DNA of 64,000 nt from Irregularibacter muris (GCF_024622505.1 NZ_JANKAS010000006.1:1-64000), one strand, 5' to 3'. Counted from the first letter of the stretch, positions 54,904 to 63,939 are shown. Program-made: numbers and translations. The notes: generated from the letters alone by a model not told the origin.

Positions 54904-56487
54904 ATGATGGCTTTCTTGTCTTATTTTATAAATAATATACAACAAGTGATTTCCCTCACCACAGAGCATATCATTCTGACAGCCATTGCAGTGGGATTGG
55001 CGGTACTCATTGGTGTACCCTTGGGTATTTTTATTAGCTATTTTCAAAAAGCCAGTAGAGCTGTAGTAGGGGCAACAAATATAGTACAGGCTATTCCAAG
55101 TATGGCCCTACTAGGCCTTATTATTCCCCTATTGGGGATTGGTTCTGTACCTTCTGTGGTTATTGTCATATTATATTCTCTTTTGCCCATCGTAAAAAAT
55201 ACCTATACGGGCATTACCAGCATTAATGAAGATACCTTAGAATCTGCAAAGGCAATAGGACTTACTAGATCCCAAGTACTCATTAAGGTACAGATTCCCC
55301 TAGCACTACCAGTGATTATGGCGGGTGTCCGTATCTCAGCCGTTACTGCTGTAGGCTTGATGACCATGGCGGCTTTTATCGGGGCCGGAGGCCTTGGATT
55401 TTTGATTTTTTCGGGTATTAGTACAGTCAATACTCATCAAATATTAGCAGGGGCCATACCAGCATGTATCTTGGCATTGCTTGTGGACTTTATATTTGGG
55501 CTGATCGAAAAATTAGTTACTCCTATAAGTTTACAAAATACAAAGGGCGTTTCTAAAAAAGCTTTGTATAAAACAAGGAAAAATCAAAAAGGAATATTAG
55601 CATTGACGGCAATAATTCTTATAGCCATCATGATTTCTACTGGCTTAGGCAATATCAATACAGCAGATAAAGTCATCACCATTGGAGGAAAGGACTTTAC
55701 CGAACAGCGCATTGCTACCGAGCTTATGGCAGAATTAATTGAAGATAGAAGCGATATTAAGGTGAATCGACGATCAGGCTTAGGAGGTACTCAAGTATGC
55801 TTTAATGCCCTGAAATCAGGTGATATTGACATGTATCTAGAATATACCGGTACTGCCTATGGGGATACCTTAAGTTACCCACCCATTACTGATATGGATG
55901 AGGTATATGATACAGTGAAAAAGGATTTTAAAGAAAAATTTGATCTGGAAGTCTTAGAGCAAATGAACTTTAATAACACCTATACACTAGCCGTTAGTCA
56001 AGAAATTGCTGGGAAATACAACTTAGAAACCATCAGTGACTTAGCAAAGGTTGGAAATCAATTGACCGTTGGTTCCACCTTAGAATTTTTAAATAGGGAA
56101 GACGGCATTGTGGGACTTGCTAAACATTATGGCTTTAGCTTTAAAAATGAAATAGGCATCAATGGTTCAAATCGGTATATTGCAATAGAGAATAAAGAAA
56201 TTGATGTAACAAATGCCTTTTCCACCGATGGCCTTTTGAAAAAGTTTAATCTTCAAGTACTAAAGGATGATCAAAACTTCTTTCCCCCCTATTATGCTAT
56301 TCCTATCATTAGAAGCCAAACGCTAAAGGAATATCCTGAAATTCAATCCATCCTGGCAGAACTAGGAGAAGTATTAACTGATGAAGTTATGATGGAACTA
56401 AATTATCAAGTAGATGAATTGCAACAAAAACCCAAAAATGTTGCCCATGATTTTCTAGAAGAACAAGGAATGCTAAAAAATCAATAG
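54904..56487 (+). CDS. OpuC-type permease fused to its substrate-binding domain
   Basis: A 527-residue fusion. The N-terminal part (about 1-215) is a permease (IPSMALLGLIIPLLGIG and the EAA-like SAKAIGLTRSQVLIKVQIPL). A further helix (about 232-252) leads to a substrate-binding domain (about 255-527, ITIGGKDFTEQRIATELMAE, SGLGGTQVCFNALKSGDID). Fused permease-binding subunits are known in the OpuC/choline group. The domain would lie on the outside, tethered to the membrane. Starts at ATG 54904 or 54907. Confidence 0.9.
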   Translation: MMAFLSYFINNIQQVISLTTEHIILTAIAVGLAVLIGVPLGIFISYFQKASRAVVGATNIVQAIPSMALLGLIIPLLGIGSVPSVVIVILYSLLPIVKNTYTGITSINEDTLESAKAIGLTRSQVLIKVQIPLALPVIMAGVRISAVTAVGLMTMAAFIGAGGLGFLIFSGISTVNTHQILAGAIPACILALLVDFIFGLIEKLVTPISLQNTKGVSKKALYKTRKNQKGILALTAIILIAIMISTGLGNINTADKVITIGGKDFTEQRIATELMAELIEDRSDIKVNRRSGLGGTQVCFNALKSGDIDMYLEYTGTAYGDTLSYPPITDMDEVYDTVKKDFKEKFDLEVLEQMNFNNTYTLAVSQEIAGKYNLETISDLAKVGNQLTVGSTLEFLNREDGIVGLAKHYGFSFKNEIGINGSNRYIAIENKEIDVTNAFSTDGLLKKFNLQVLKDDQNFFPPYYAIPIIRSQTLKEYPEIQSILAELGEVLTDEVMMELNYQVDELQQKPKNVAHDFLEEQGMLKNQ

Positions 56488-56494
56488 AAATATG

Positions 56495-56530
56495 AAAAAT
56501 GACAGGGGATCCTCCTCTGTCATTTTTATT
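56495..56530 (+). terminator. Terminator after the osmoprotectant transporter operon
   Basis: The stem AAAAATGACAG (56495-56505) with CTGTCATTTTT (56517-56527), extended by GGGGA/TCCTC pairing, has a T-rich 3' end. Confidence 0.82.
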
Positions 56531-56948
56531 AATATTTTAAAAAGAAAAGGAAAGTAAGTGAGGGTTGTAGATTGATGTGTCATCCCATCATGTATCTGCT
56601 ACCATCTAGTCTATTTTTCCCTTATCCTGTCATTTGTTGACAGGATAGGAGGATTATAGGTATAATGATGTTAAATCTAAAATATTAAGAAAGGGCAAGG
56701 TATTTACAGAATGATTATATAATTCACTTTAAAGATTTGTGTAAAATGAAGGATTAATAGAAAGCCTTTGTACCTGTGCATTTTTCTAAATTTGTGAGTG
56801 GATAGTGTTTGAAATCTGTAATAGCTTGTCTATAAAATATTATTGGTACACGTAAAATAGAAGGCTCTGTCTATTTATATTTTATGTTGATCCAATTCTA
56901 TTAGAGTGACGCTATCCTCTCCACTACATTATAAGGAGAGGTTTTTTT
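56531..56948 (+). promoter_or_regulatory. Leader of the ABC-F gene with promoter and terminator-attenuator
   Basis: The 5' part holds only a TTATCCTGTCA/TGACAGGATAGG hairpin (about 56628-56650). A promoter TTGAAA (56809-56814)-N16-TATAAA (56831-56836) would give a leader of about 105 nt. The leader contains a small hairpin (AAATAGA/TCTATTT), a possible six-codon frame MLIQFY (56884-56904) with a weak ribosome site, and a terminator: CCTCTCC (56916-56922), loop, GGAGAGG (56935-56941), then seven T residues ending at the ATG 56949. The ribosome site AAGGAGAGG lies in the terminator's right arm. Confidence 0.72.
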
Positions 56949-58595
56949 ATGTTATTATTGGAAGGAAATCAAATAAAAAAGTATTTTGGAGATCGATTAA
57001 TTTTAGATATCGAGAATTTAAAAATTTATGCTGAAGATAGAATAGGAATTGTAGGCCCCAATGGAGTAGGGAAAACTACGTTAATGAATATTTTAAGTAA
57101 AAAGGTACAGTCTGATGAGGGAACTGTTAGGTTGTATGGAGGGTACTCTTATATCTCTCAACTGGAGGAAGCGGAGAGTATACAAATAAGTGAAGAGATG
57201 GCTTCAAAGTTTAGAGTATCAACGACTTGGAAGCAAAATATGAGTGGAGGAGAAAAAACCAGGTTTAAATTGGCCCAGGGTTTAAGTAAAGATAGTTCAA
57301 TAATATTTGCCGATGAGCCTACTAGTAACTTAGACATGGAGGCTATTGAACTGGTGGAAAAAAGATTTCAAGAATATAGGGGATCTTTAATGATCATCTC
57401 CCACGATAGAAGCTTTTTGGATAAATTATGTAATAAAATATGGGAGCTAGAAGATGGTAAGATAAATATCTATAATGGAAATTATAGTGATTATGCCCTA
57501 CAAAAATCCAAAGAAAAAGAAAGGGCTCAATTTGAATACCAGCAATATATCAAGGAAAAGAAACGTTTAGAAGGGGTTATTGAGGACACAAAACAGAAGG
57601 GAAAAAGTATAAAGAGGCCGCCTAAAAGAATGGGAAATTCTGAAGCTAGACTTCACAAAATGGGAGGACAAAAGGCTAAGGCGACCTTGGATAGAGCAGC
57701 TAAAAATATTGAAAAACGAATAGAGCATTTAGAAAGCAAAGAAAAACCTAAAGAATTAGAGGCAATCAAGCTAGACATAGTCAATCAAGATAGGCTTTAT
57801 AGCAAAATCCTTATAGAGGGAAAAAATATTCATAAAACCTTTGGAGAAAAAACCATCTTGAAAGATAGCGATTTTAAAATAAATAATGGTGCCAAAGTGG
57901 CTTTTATCGGTCCCAATGGATGCGGAAAAAGTACCCTAGTCAAAATGATCATAAACGGAGAGGAGTCCATAAAAATAGCTAAAAGAGCCAAGATAGGCTA
58001 CTTTGATCAAAATATGAATATTTTAAAGGAAAATCTAAGCATCATAGAAAATGTTATGGAAAGTAGCATCTATGATGAAACCTTTGCAAGAATACTATTG
58101 GCCCGTCTATTATTTAAGGGAGAAGATGTCTACAAAAAAGTAGAGGTACTAAGTGGAGGAGAACGGGTGAAGGTTTCCTTTGCCAAAATATTATTACAGG
58201 ATATGAATTTATTGATATTAGATGAGCCTACCAATTATATGGACATCAACTCTATAGAGGTCATGGAAGAAGTTCTTAAGGAATATCAAGGGACATTGTT
58301 ACTGGTTTCCCATGATAGAAGCTTTGTAAGTACTATTGCAGATCATATTATGACCATAAACAACCATAAAATAGAAATGTTTAGGGGCACTTATCAGGAA
58401 TATTTAGAGAAAAGGAATACCCCATTGGATGATACGAAGGAAGAAGTAGAGAAGAGAATATTTGTCTTGCAAAATCGTATGGCAGAAGTGATAGGAAAAT
58501 TATCTATGCCTTCAAAAGATGATGATATAGAAGCATTGGATGAAGAATATCATGAGATATTAAAGGAGATAAAAAAACTGAAATCCATACATTAA
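56949..58595 (+). CDS. ABC-F ribosomal protection protein (Vga/VmlR/CplR-like)
   Basis: A 548-residue cytoplasmic protein with two ATP-binding domains. The first has GPNGVGKTT, MSGGEKTRFKLAQ and IIFADEPTSNLD, the second GPNGCGKST, LSGGERVKVSFAK and LLILDEPTNYMD. The linker (about 210-255) is long and basic (KRPPKRMGNSEARLHKMGG), the part that enters the ribosome in resistance-type ABC-F proteins. There is no membrane domain, so it is not a transporter. Drug range is likely lincosamides, pleuromutilins or streptogramin A, by family. The start codon abuts the terminator T-run; see the leader entry. Confidence 0.86.
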   Translation: MLLLEGNQIKKYFGDRLILDIENLKIYAEDRIGIVGPNGVGKTTLMNILSKKVQSDEGTVRLYGGYSYISQLEEAESIQISEEMASKFRVSTTWKQNMSGGEKTRFKLAQGLSKDSSIIFADEPTSNLDMEAIELVEKRFQEYRGSLMIISHDRSFLDKLCNKIWELEDGKINIYNGNYSDYALQKSKEKERAQFEYQQYIKEKKRLEGVIEDTKQKGKSIKRPPKRMGNSEARLHKMGGQKAKATLDRAAKNIEKRIEHLESKEKPKELEAIKLDIVNQDRLYSKILIEGKNIHKTFGEKTILKDSDFKINNGAKVAFIGPNGCGKSTLVKMIINGEESIKIAKRAKIGYFDQNMNILKENLSIIENVMESSIYDETFARILLARLLFKGEDVYKKVEVLSGGERVKVSFAKILLQDMNLLILDEPTNYMDINSIEVMEEVLKEYQGTLLLVSHDRSFVSTIADHIMTINNHKIEMFRGTYQEYLEKRNTPLDDTKEEVEKRIFVLQNRMAEVIGKLSMPSKDDDIEALDEEYHEILKEIKKLKSIH

Positions 58596-58618
58596 CTATA
58601 ATAAAAGGAGAGCTATCT

Positions 58619-58636
58619 ATGAATTGTCCAATTTAA
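58619..58636 (+). CDS. Five-codon leader peptide MNCPI upstream of the MFS gene
   Basis: ATG-AAT-TGT-CCA-ATT-TAA is preceded by AAAGGAG at 58604-58610 with 8-nt spacing, a stronger ribosome site than many genes here have. Its last codons form part of the left arm of the stem that hides the MFS start. This is the expected design of a translational attenuator leader peptide. It is too short to be found by gene finders. Confidence 0.7.
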   Translation: MNCPI

Positions 58637-58713
58637 AAACCATATCATATTTTCTTAGCCTATTCCAATAGGTTATTTATTGTGCAAAAAATGATATGGA
58701 GGTTTTAAATTGG
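58628..58713 (+). promoter_or_regulatory. Translational attenuator sequestering the MFS ribosome site and TTG start
   Basis: The left arm 58628-58648 pairs with 58691-58713: CCAATTTAAAA with TTTTAAATTGG, and CCATATCAT with ATGATATGG. The ribosome site GGAGG (58698-58702) and the TTG start (58710-58712) are inside the right arm. A second hairpin CCTAT-TCCA-ATAGG (58660-58672 area) forms the loop. A ribosome stalled on the MNCPI frame would open the base of the stem. Confidence 0.75.
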
Positions 58714-59885
58714 AAGATAATAAAAAGAATATCTATTTGCTCTATGGTATTGCTTTATTACAGGGTATGGTGTTTTATGGACCCATAGCGACCCTTTATC
58801 GTCAGTCCCAGGGAATTTCTGTTTTTGAGATCACTCTTATAGAAAGCATTTCTCTAGTGGTGATGATTGCCTGTGAAATCCCTTGGGGATATATAGCGGA
58901 TAGGATAGGGTATAAAAAAACGATTCTTATATGTAATATTCTCTACTTTATATCCAAGATTATATTTTGGAAAGCCGATAGTTTTATATGGTTTCTGGCG
59001 GAAAGACTTATATTATCTATAGTTCTATCAGGATTATCGGGTTGTGATTCGGCTTATTTATACCTGTCCGCGGGAAAAAAAGATAATCAAAAGATCTTCG
59101 GCATCTATAATGCTATGAGTAATGGGGGATTGGTGATTGCCTCTATGATATTTTCTCTAGTGATCAAAGATAATTATAGACAGGCAGCTTTTTTTACTAT
59201 GCTGTCCTACGGGCTAGCCATGATCCTTTCCTTCATGCTCAGTGGGGTTCACCATAAGTCAGATGTAAGGATCCCATTGGGTAAACCATTAAAAACACTT
59301 GCAGTTTCTATTGGAGAAAATAAGAAATTTATTCTCTTTTTGATTTCCTCAGCTTTACTTATGGAAAGTCATCAGACCATTACGGTTTTTCTTAGCCAAA
59401 TACAATATGTACGTTCAGGGATATTAACGCAATATATGGGATACATTTATATTGCTGTTACTTTATCTGGTATGCTATCTGCTTATTCTTCCAAACTTAC
59501 CACTTGGCTAGGTGAAAGTATGGTCATAAAGTTTTTGTTTTGTATAGCAGCAGTATCTTGCATCCTCATGGCAGTACTACCTCATTTCATGATTTCTATA
59601 TTGGGAATAGTCATTTTAAGGGTGGCAACCTCTTTGTTCATCCCTGTAAGCATGGATATTCAAAATCGTCAAATAAAAGCATCTAACCGTGCCACCATTT
59701 TATCTATTTATTCATCTATGATGAACATGATCGCTGTTTGTACAAATTTAATCTTTGGGAAAATAGCCGATGTTGGGATTGAGTATGCTATGATTACTGG
59801 AGGAGTGTTTTGTTTCGTGGGATTAATCCTTTATACACTTTGGCAAGGAGAGGCTTTAAATCCTAAGTACCATCCCAGAGTCTAG
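58710..59885 (+). CDS. MFS transporter, probable drug exporter
   Basis: A 391-residue protein with 12 predicted helices. Family motif A is partly visible as WGYIADRIGYKKTILI between helices 2 and 3. The sequence resembles macrolide/multidrug efflux MFS members only in general layout. The TTG start at 58710 has GGAGG 7 nt upstream. The leader with a stall-type peptide strongly suggests induction by a ribosome-targeting antibiotic. It is 114 nt after the ABC-F gene and probably on the same transcript. No substrate can be named from sequence. Confidence 0.75.
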   Translation: MEDNKKNIYLLYGIALLQGMVFYGPIATLYRQSQGISVFEITLIESISLVVMIACEIPWGYIADRIGYKKTILICNILYFISKIIFWKADSFIWFLAERLILSIVLSGLSGCDSAYLYLSAGKKDNQKIFGIYNAMSNGGLVIASMIFSLVIKDNYRQAAFFTMLSYGLAMILSFMLSGVHHKSDVRIPLGKPLKTLAVSIGENKKFILFLISSALLMESHQTITVFLSQIQYVRSGILTQYMGYIYIAVTLSGMLSAYSSKLTTWLGESMVIKFLFCIAAVSCILMAVLPHFMISILGIVILRVATSLFIPVSMDIQNRQIKASNRATILSIYSSMMNMIAVCTNLIFGKIADVGIEYAMITGGVFCFVGLILYTLWQGEALNPKYHPRV

Positions 59886-59993
59886 TTAATAGGGGAAAAT
59901 CCTAGAGTTTTATTTTAAATATACTATATATGAAAAAATTAGGTTAAATCATAGTTGTATAAAACCATTCTCTAACATAGGAGGAATTTAAGT

Positions 59994-60179
59994 TTGTTTT
60001 ACTTTAAATATTTCATGGTATTTGTAATGATTATTGAGTTAATGATGGGTTATACGATAATAAGTGCAGCTTATGAGGGATATAAACAAAAACGAGTTAA
60101 TTTTAGTAAGGTTATTTTATGCTCTATTTTAATGATTGTAATTCTTATAATTACTTTCGCTATAACAGTTTTTGTTTAG
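59994..60179 (+). CDS. Small two-helix membrane protein, unknown function
   Basis: A 61-residue protein with two hydrophobic segments (about 5-28 and 40-60) linked by a basic stretch AYEGYKQKRVNFSK. The start is TTG at 59994 with AGGAGG 9 nt upstream, and the frame ends before a strong terminator, which argues for a real gene. I do not recognise the family. It lies after the antibiotic-resistance pair and could be an accessory protein or unrelated. Confidence 0.5.
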   Translation: MFYFKYFMVFVMIIELMMGYTIISAAYEGYKQKRVNFSKVILCSILMIVILIITFAITVFV

Positions 60180-60293
60180 ATAAATTAATACACAATTTTT
60201 GTAAATTTCATAGAATAATTTAGAGCAACATAACTTAAAAGGAATCAGGCTTAGGTTATTTTGGAGTTTATGGGACAGTTCATTAATAAAAGT

Positions 60294-60330
60294 AAAGGGC
60301 TGAAATCTGGTGAACAGATCAGCCCTTTTT
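60294..60330. terminator. Bidirectional terminator between the small membrane protein and reductase genes
   Basis: AAAGGGCTGA (60294-60303) pairs with TCAGCCCTTT (60319-60328), with inner TCTG/CAGA pairs, and is T-rich on the right and A-rich on the left. It separates convergent genes. Confidence 0.8.
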
Positions 60331-60336
60331 ATTTTC

Positions 60337-62271
60337 TTAGTGGAGACTCCATCCAGCAAAGAAACCATTTCTTACCGCACCACCGATTTGTGCTACTTCA
60401 TTACAGTCACCAATAATGGCTGTAGTTGGATACTTATAAGCAATTTCTTCTGCAAGCTTGTGACGAGCCTTCATGCCGAAAGCGCTAATAACAGTATCGG
60501 CAGGAAAGAATACTTCTTTTCCATCGCCATCAATAGCTTTTACTTCTTTAGAAGTGATTTCGGTAATTTTATGTCCAGCATATTGTTTTACATTGTGATC
60601 TTCTAATCGGAAAAGTAGGGGATTTCTATTATCTAAAAGCATATTTGGTGCAATCTCAGGTGCCATTTCTACAATAGAAACTTCTTTACCTTCCATAGCG
60701 AGTTCAAGGGCACAATCACAACCAGAGGCCCCACCACCAGCTACCACGATTTTGTTTCCTTTGACTTTTTCAGGATTTAAATGAGCTTCTAGCACATTGA
60801 CTGTATTTTCTATGCCGGATATAGGTGGGTTAAAGACTTCAGCTCCAATAGCAACAATAATGCGATCAGCATCTTCAAGTTCAGGCGAGTCTGCATGGAT
60901 TTCTTTGTTTAGTACTATGACTACACCAGCTTTTTGGATTTGAAGTTTTTGCCAGTCTACAAATAAACGTAGTCTTCTTTTAAAGGGGGGTTGGAAAGCT
61001 GCAATTAATTGACCACCTAAGGCATCACTTTTTTCGTATAAAGTAACTTGGTGTCCTTGGAGGGCGGCTACCCGTGCTGCTTCCATTCCTCCAGGTCCTC
61101 CACCTACCACGACAACTTTTCTTGGACGATTGGTTTTTACTAGAGGATATTCTTTTTCAAATACCGCCTGTGGATTTATAGCACAGGAGATAACTCTATT
61201 TTCATAAAGTCTTCCAACACATACCTCATTACAATACAGGCATGGTCTTACATCTTCTTCCATACCATCAAGCAGCTTATTAGGCATATCTGGATCGGCA
61301 ATTAATTGACGTCCAAACATGACCACATCACATTTTCCATCTGTTAAAGCTTCTTCGGCAGTTTCTGGAGTAAATGTACCAGCTGCTAGCACTGGAACAC
61401 TTACAGCCTCTTTTATTTTAGCAGCATAATCAACCATACATGCATCACCAGAATAAATAGAAGGGACTATCCATTGTTTTCGTTCGTAGCATCCCATATC
61501 AATATCAAAGGCATCAATACCTAATTCTTCTAAATATTTGGCAATTTCGATACTTTCTTCTAAGGTTCTTCCACCAGGGAAATCATGATCAGCCGCCATA
61601 CGTATTAGAATAGGATAATCAGGACCTACTTCATCACGGATTGCTTCATAGATTTCTTTGACAATTCGCATACGATTTTCAAAGCTACCGCCATACTCAT
61701 CAGTACGTTTATTCCAAGCTGGAGTCATGAATTGATCTAACATATATCCAGCATGGGCGTGAATCTGTACTGCATCTGCTTCAGCCGTACTAGCATTTCT
61801 AGCAGCAATTCGATAATGTTCTACGATATCATGAATTTCTTCGATGGTCAGTGCACGACAATTTTGCTCTGGATGATAAAAGGAGGGGACTTCTGAAGCG
61901 GAAACCATTTGCTCATCACTAAAAGGAAAAGCATTTCTTCCTAAACCACAACTTAATTGTAGACAAATTTTAGCACCTTCTGCATGGCATGCTTCTGCAA
62001 GAAGAGCCCATCCCTTCATTTGCTCATCTGTTCCAGCGGTAGTGACATAATCAATCCAAGGATCAGTTTTATTTGTAACATACTGTCCTTCTAATAAAAT
62101 CATTCCAACTCCGCCACGAGCTCTAGCTCTATAGTATTCAATTTGCTTTTCATTTGGAAAACCATTACGAGCTTCTGAGAAAGTTCCCATTGGAGCCATT
62201 ACAATACGATTTTTAAGATCCATACCGTTGATCCTAAATCTTGAAAAAAGATGTGGATAGTTTTTATTCAT
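60337..62271 (-). CDS. Old Yellow Enzyme-type NADH:flavin oxidoreductase (2,4-dienoyl-CoA reductase/BaiCD-like)
   Basis: A 644-residue iron-sulfur flavoenzyme. An FMN TIM barrel (about 1-330; RIVMAPMGTFSE, VQIHAHAGYMLDQFMTPAWN with HAHAGY) is followed by a four-Cys cluster motif (CLYCNEVC then SCAINP, about 345-370), then FAD (VVVVGGGPGGMEAARVAALQ) and NAD (IVVAGGGASGCDCALELA) domains. This is the layout of 2,4-dienoyl-CoA reductase, enoate reductase and bile-acid BaiCD enzymes. The alkene substrate is not known. AAAGGAGG precedes the ATG. Divergent from a PucR-family regulator. Confidence 0.87.
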   Translation of the reverse strand: MNKNYPHLFSRFRINGMDLKNRIVMAPMGTFSEARNGFPNEKQIEYYRARARGGVGMILLEGQYVTNKTDPWIDYVTTAGTDEQMKGWALLAEACHAEGAKICLQLSCGLGRNAFPFSDEQMVSASEVPSFYHPEQNCRALTIEEIHDIVEHYRIAARNASTAEADAVQIHAHAGYMLDQFMTPAWNKRTDEYGGSFENRMRIVKEIYEAIRDEVGPDYPILIRMAADHDFPGGRTLEESIEIAKYLEELGIDAFDIDMGCYERKQWIVPSIYSGDACMVDYAAKIKEAVSVPVLAAGTFTPETAEEALTDGKCDVVMFGRQLIADPDMPNKLLDGMEEDVRPCLYCNEVCVGRLYENRVISCAINPQAVFEKEYPLVKTNRPRKVVVVGGGPGGMEAARVAALQGHQVTLYEKSDALGGQLIAAFQPPFKRRLRLFVDWQKLQIQKAGVVIVLNKEIHADSPELEDADRIIVAIGAEVFNPPISGIENTVNVLEAHLNPEKVKGNKIVVAGGGASGCDCALELAMEGKEVSIVEMAPEIAPNMLLDNRNPLLFRLEDHNVKQYAGHKITEITSKEVKAIDGDGKEVFFPADTVISAFGMKARHKLAEEIAYKYPTTAIIGDCNEVAQIGGAVRNGFFAGWSLH

Positions 62272-62347
62272 AATACTGTTTTCCTCCTTTAATTGAATGT
62301 AAATGGGTTTATTTCAAAAATCAAAATCCTATCTACATTCAGTATAT

Positions 62348-62369
62348 TTGTTTGTTAATTAACACACAA
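62348..62369. promoter_or_regulatory. Palindromic candidate operator between the reductase and its regulator
   Basis: A 12-bp perfect palindrome TGTTAATTAACA (62353-62364) is extended by TTGT and ACAA to 22 bp with one mismatched pair. It lies in the 280-base divergent gap (62272-62551), which otherwise contains only A/T-rich sequence. The PucR-type protein is the obvious candidate ligand. Confidence 0.5.
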
Positions 62370-62551
62370 TGTGCAGATGCCTAAACTTTGAAATGGATTT
62401 TGGAGGTTTTGTACAAATCGATTGATTAACTTCTTGGGACATAAAGGTCCTTAGTGAGCATTGACAAGTGATCATCCTCAAAAGTATACTTAGTGCAACG
62501 AAGTAAATTATTTTAGATTTTTAATGCTAATCTTAATGGAGGTTATGTATT

Positions 62552-63784
62552 ATGGATTTAAAAGAAATATATGTTAGAATGTTTAACGGGATTAAATCAG
62601 GAGGAGTTGAATCTGTATTGCAAGCAGCTTATGAAGTATTTAATATGCCTGTAGCTGTGTGTGATGCCTCTTTTGAAATGTTGGCTAAAAATTACCCACC
62701 TACCCCTCAGGATGATGCTTGCTGGGATATCCCTTTAGAAGAGCAAAAGGTACCATTGGAAATTGTGCAGATCTTTCAACAACATAACCTTATAGATATT
62801 GTGAATAAATCTCCTGGCAAGTCTATTCATTTGAATTGGGGATGGTTTAAGGATCATCCACGTCTAACAACCTCTATCCTTATTGACAATAATATAATAG
62901 GATATCTGGCGGTTTTATGTCCAATGGAAAAATATGAGTCTTGGCATGATGATGCGCTGCAGATTGTTGCTGATTCCATGGGAATTGTTCTAGAAAAGCA
63001 AGGGATTCTTAACAAAGGATCCAATATTATACTGCAATCCTTTGCCCGGGATTTAATCATGGGCAATATAAAAACTCAATTGGATTTTAAAAAATGGTTG
63101 ACCCTTGCAGAATTAAACATAAAAGAAAGCTATGTCATACTGGCCATAGCTCCCTCTAGTATGGATAGGGAAGATTCATTTGCTTATTTTGAAAGGCAGT
63201 TGAAGTACAAAGAATCCTCCCTTTTGACCTATGCATCTAATGGTATTTTATATGTTTTTTTATATAACTTAAGTAATCATGGAGTTTCAGAGAGCACTTT
63301 GAAGAATATTTCAGAATTGATAAAATCCTTAGATCTCATTTGCGGAATGAGTTACACTTTTTCCGATATAAAGAATATTTTCTTATATCGGGAACAAGCA
63401 TTGGCTGCCCTTCAAACAGGGAGAAAGATTGACCCTCAAAAGAATATTTATCATTATAGCTATTACGCCTTAAAAGCTATTTTACTTTCCTCATTTGACA
63501 AAATCCAACCACAAAATTGTATTCATCCAGCATTATATTTGTTGAAAGACTATGACAAAGAAAATAATACTACCTATTTTGAAACCCTAAGAATTTATAT
63601 GATTAATCAACAAAGTGCCAGTATTGTTTGTGATAAATTGCATATTCATCGCAATACACTTAGGTATAGACTAAAAAAAGTAGAAGAGATCACTAATATT
63701 AATATTCAGGATAATTCTATTTACTCATACTTGCTTGTAAGCTTTCAGGTATTGGATCTTATAGAAAAATTGGAACAAAATTAA
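62552..63784 (+). CDS. PucR/CdaR-family transcriptional regulator
   Basis: A 410-residue regulator with an N-terminal sensory region (about 1-160, GAF-like: VLQAAYEVFNMPVAVCDASF), a middle GGDEF-related region, and the C-terminal PucR helix-turn-helix (ICDK-type: SIVCDKLHIHRNTLRYRLKK). Proteins of this family activate catabolic operons in response to small molecules. It is read away from the reductase gene and probably controls it. GGAGG lies 9 nt before the ATG. Confidence 0.86.
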   Translation: MDLKEIYVRMFNGIKSGGVESVLQAAYEVFNMPVAVCDASFEMLAKNYPPTPQDDACWDIPLEEQKVPLEIVQIFQQHNLIDIVNKSPGKSIHLNWGWFKDHPRLTTSILIDNNIIGYLAVLCPMEKYESWHDDALQIVADSMGIVLEKQGILNKGSNIILQSFARDLIMGNIKTQLDFKKWLTLAELNIKESYVILAIAPSSMDREDSFAYFERQLKYKESSLLTYASNGILYVFLYNLSNHGVSESTLKNISELIKSLDLICGMSYTFSDIKNIFLYREQALAALQTGRKIDPQKNIYHYSYYALKAILLSSFDKIQPQNCIHPALYLLKDYDKENNTTYFETLRIYMINQQSASIVCDKLHIHRNTLRYRLKKVEEITNINIQDNSIYSYLLVSFQVLDLIEKLEQN

Positions 63785-63913
63785 TAAGAGTAAGTTATAG
63801 AGTTGTAGGTAAAAATGTCTTAACAAACGGCTAATACAGAGATGTAGAACTTTACCATATGACATGAAACAACCGACCCCATGTGTTCTCTTGGCAAAAG
63901 TAAGTTTAGTTTA

Positions 63914-63939
63914 AGTCATAGTTATAGAACTATATGACT
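63914..63939 (+). promoter_or_regulatory. Hairpin upstream of the last gene
   Basis: AGTCAT-AGTT and AACT-AT-ATGACT form an inverted repeat around ATAG with a 2-nt bulge. It lies 30 nt before the start of the gene at 63970 and is not followed by a T-run, so an operator or leader hairpin is likely. Confidence 0.4.

Noticed and set aside
54904-56487. Permease-binding protein fusion as a novel architecture
   Set aside because: Fused OpuC/choline-type permease and binding subunits are already common in Firmicutes.
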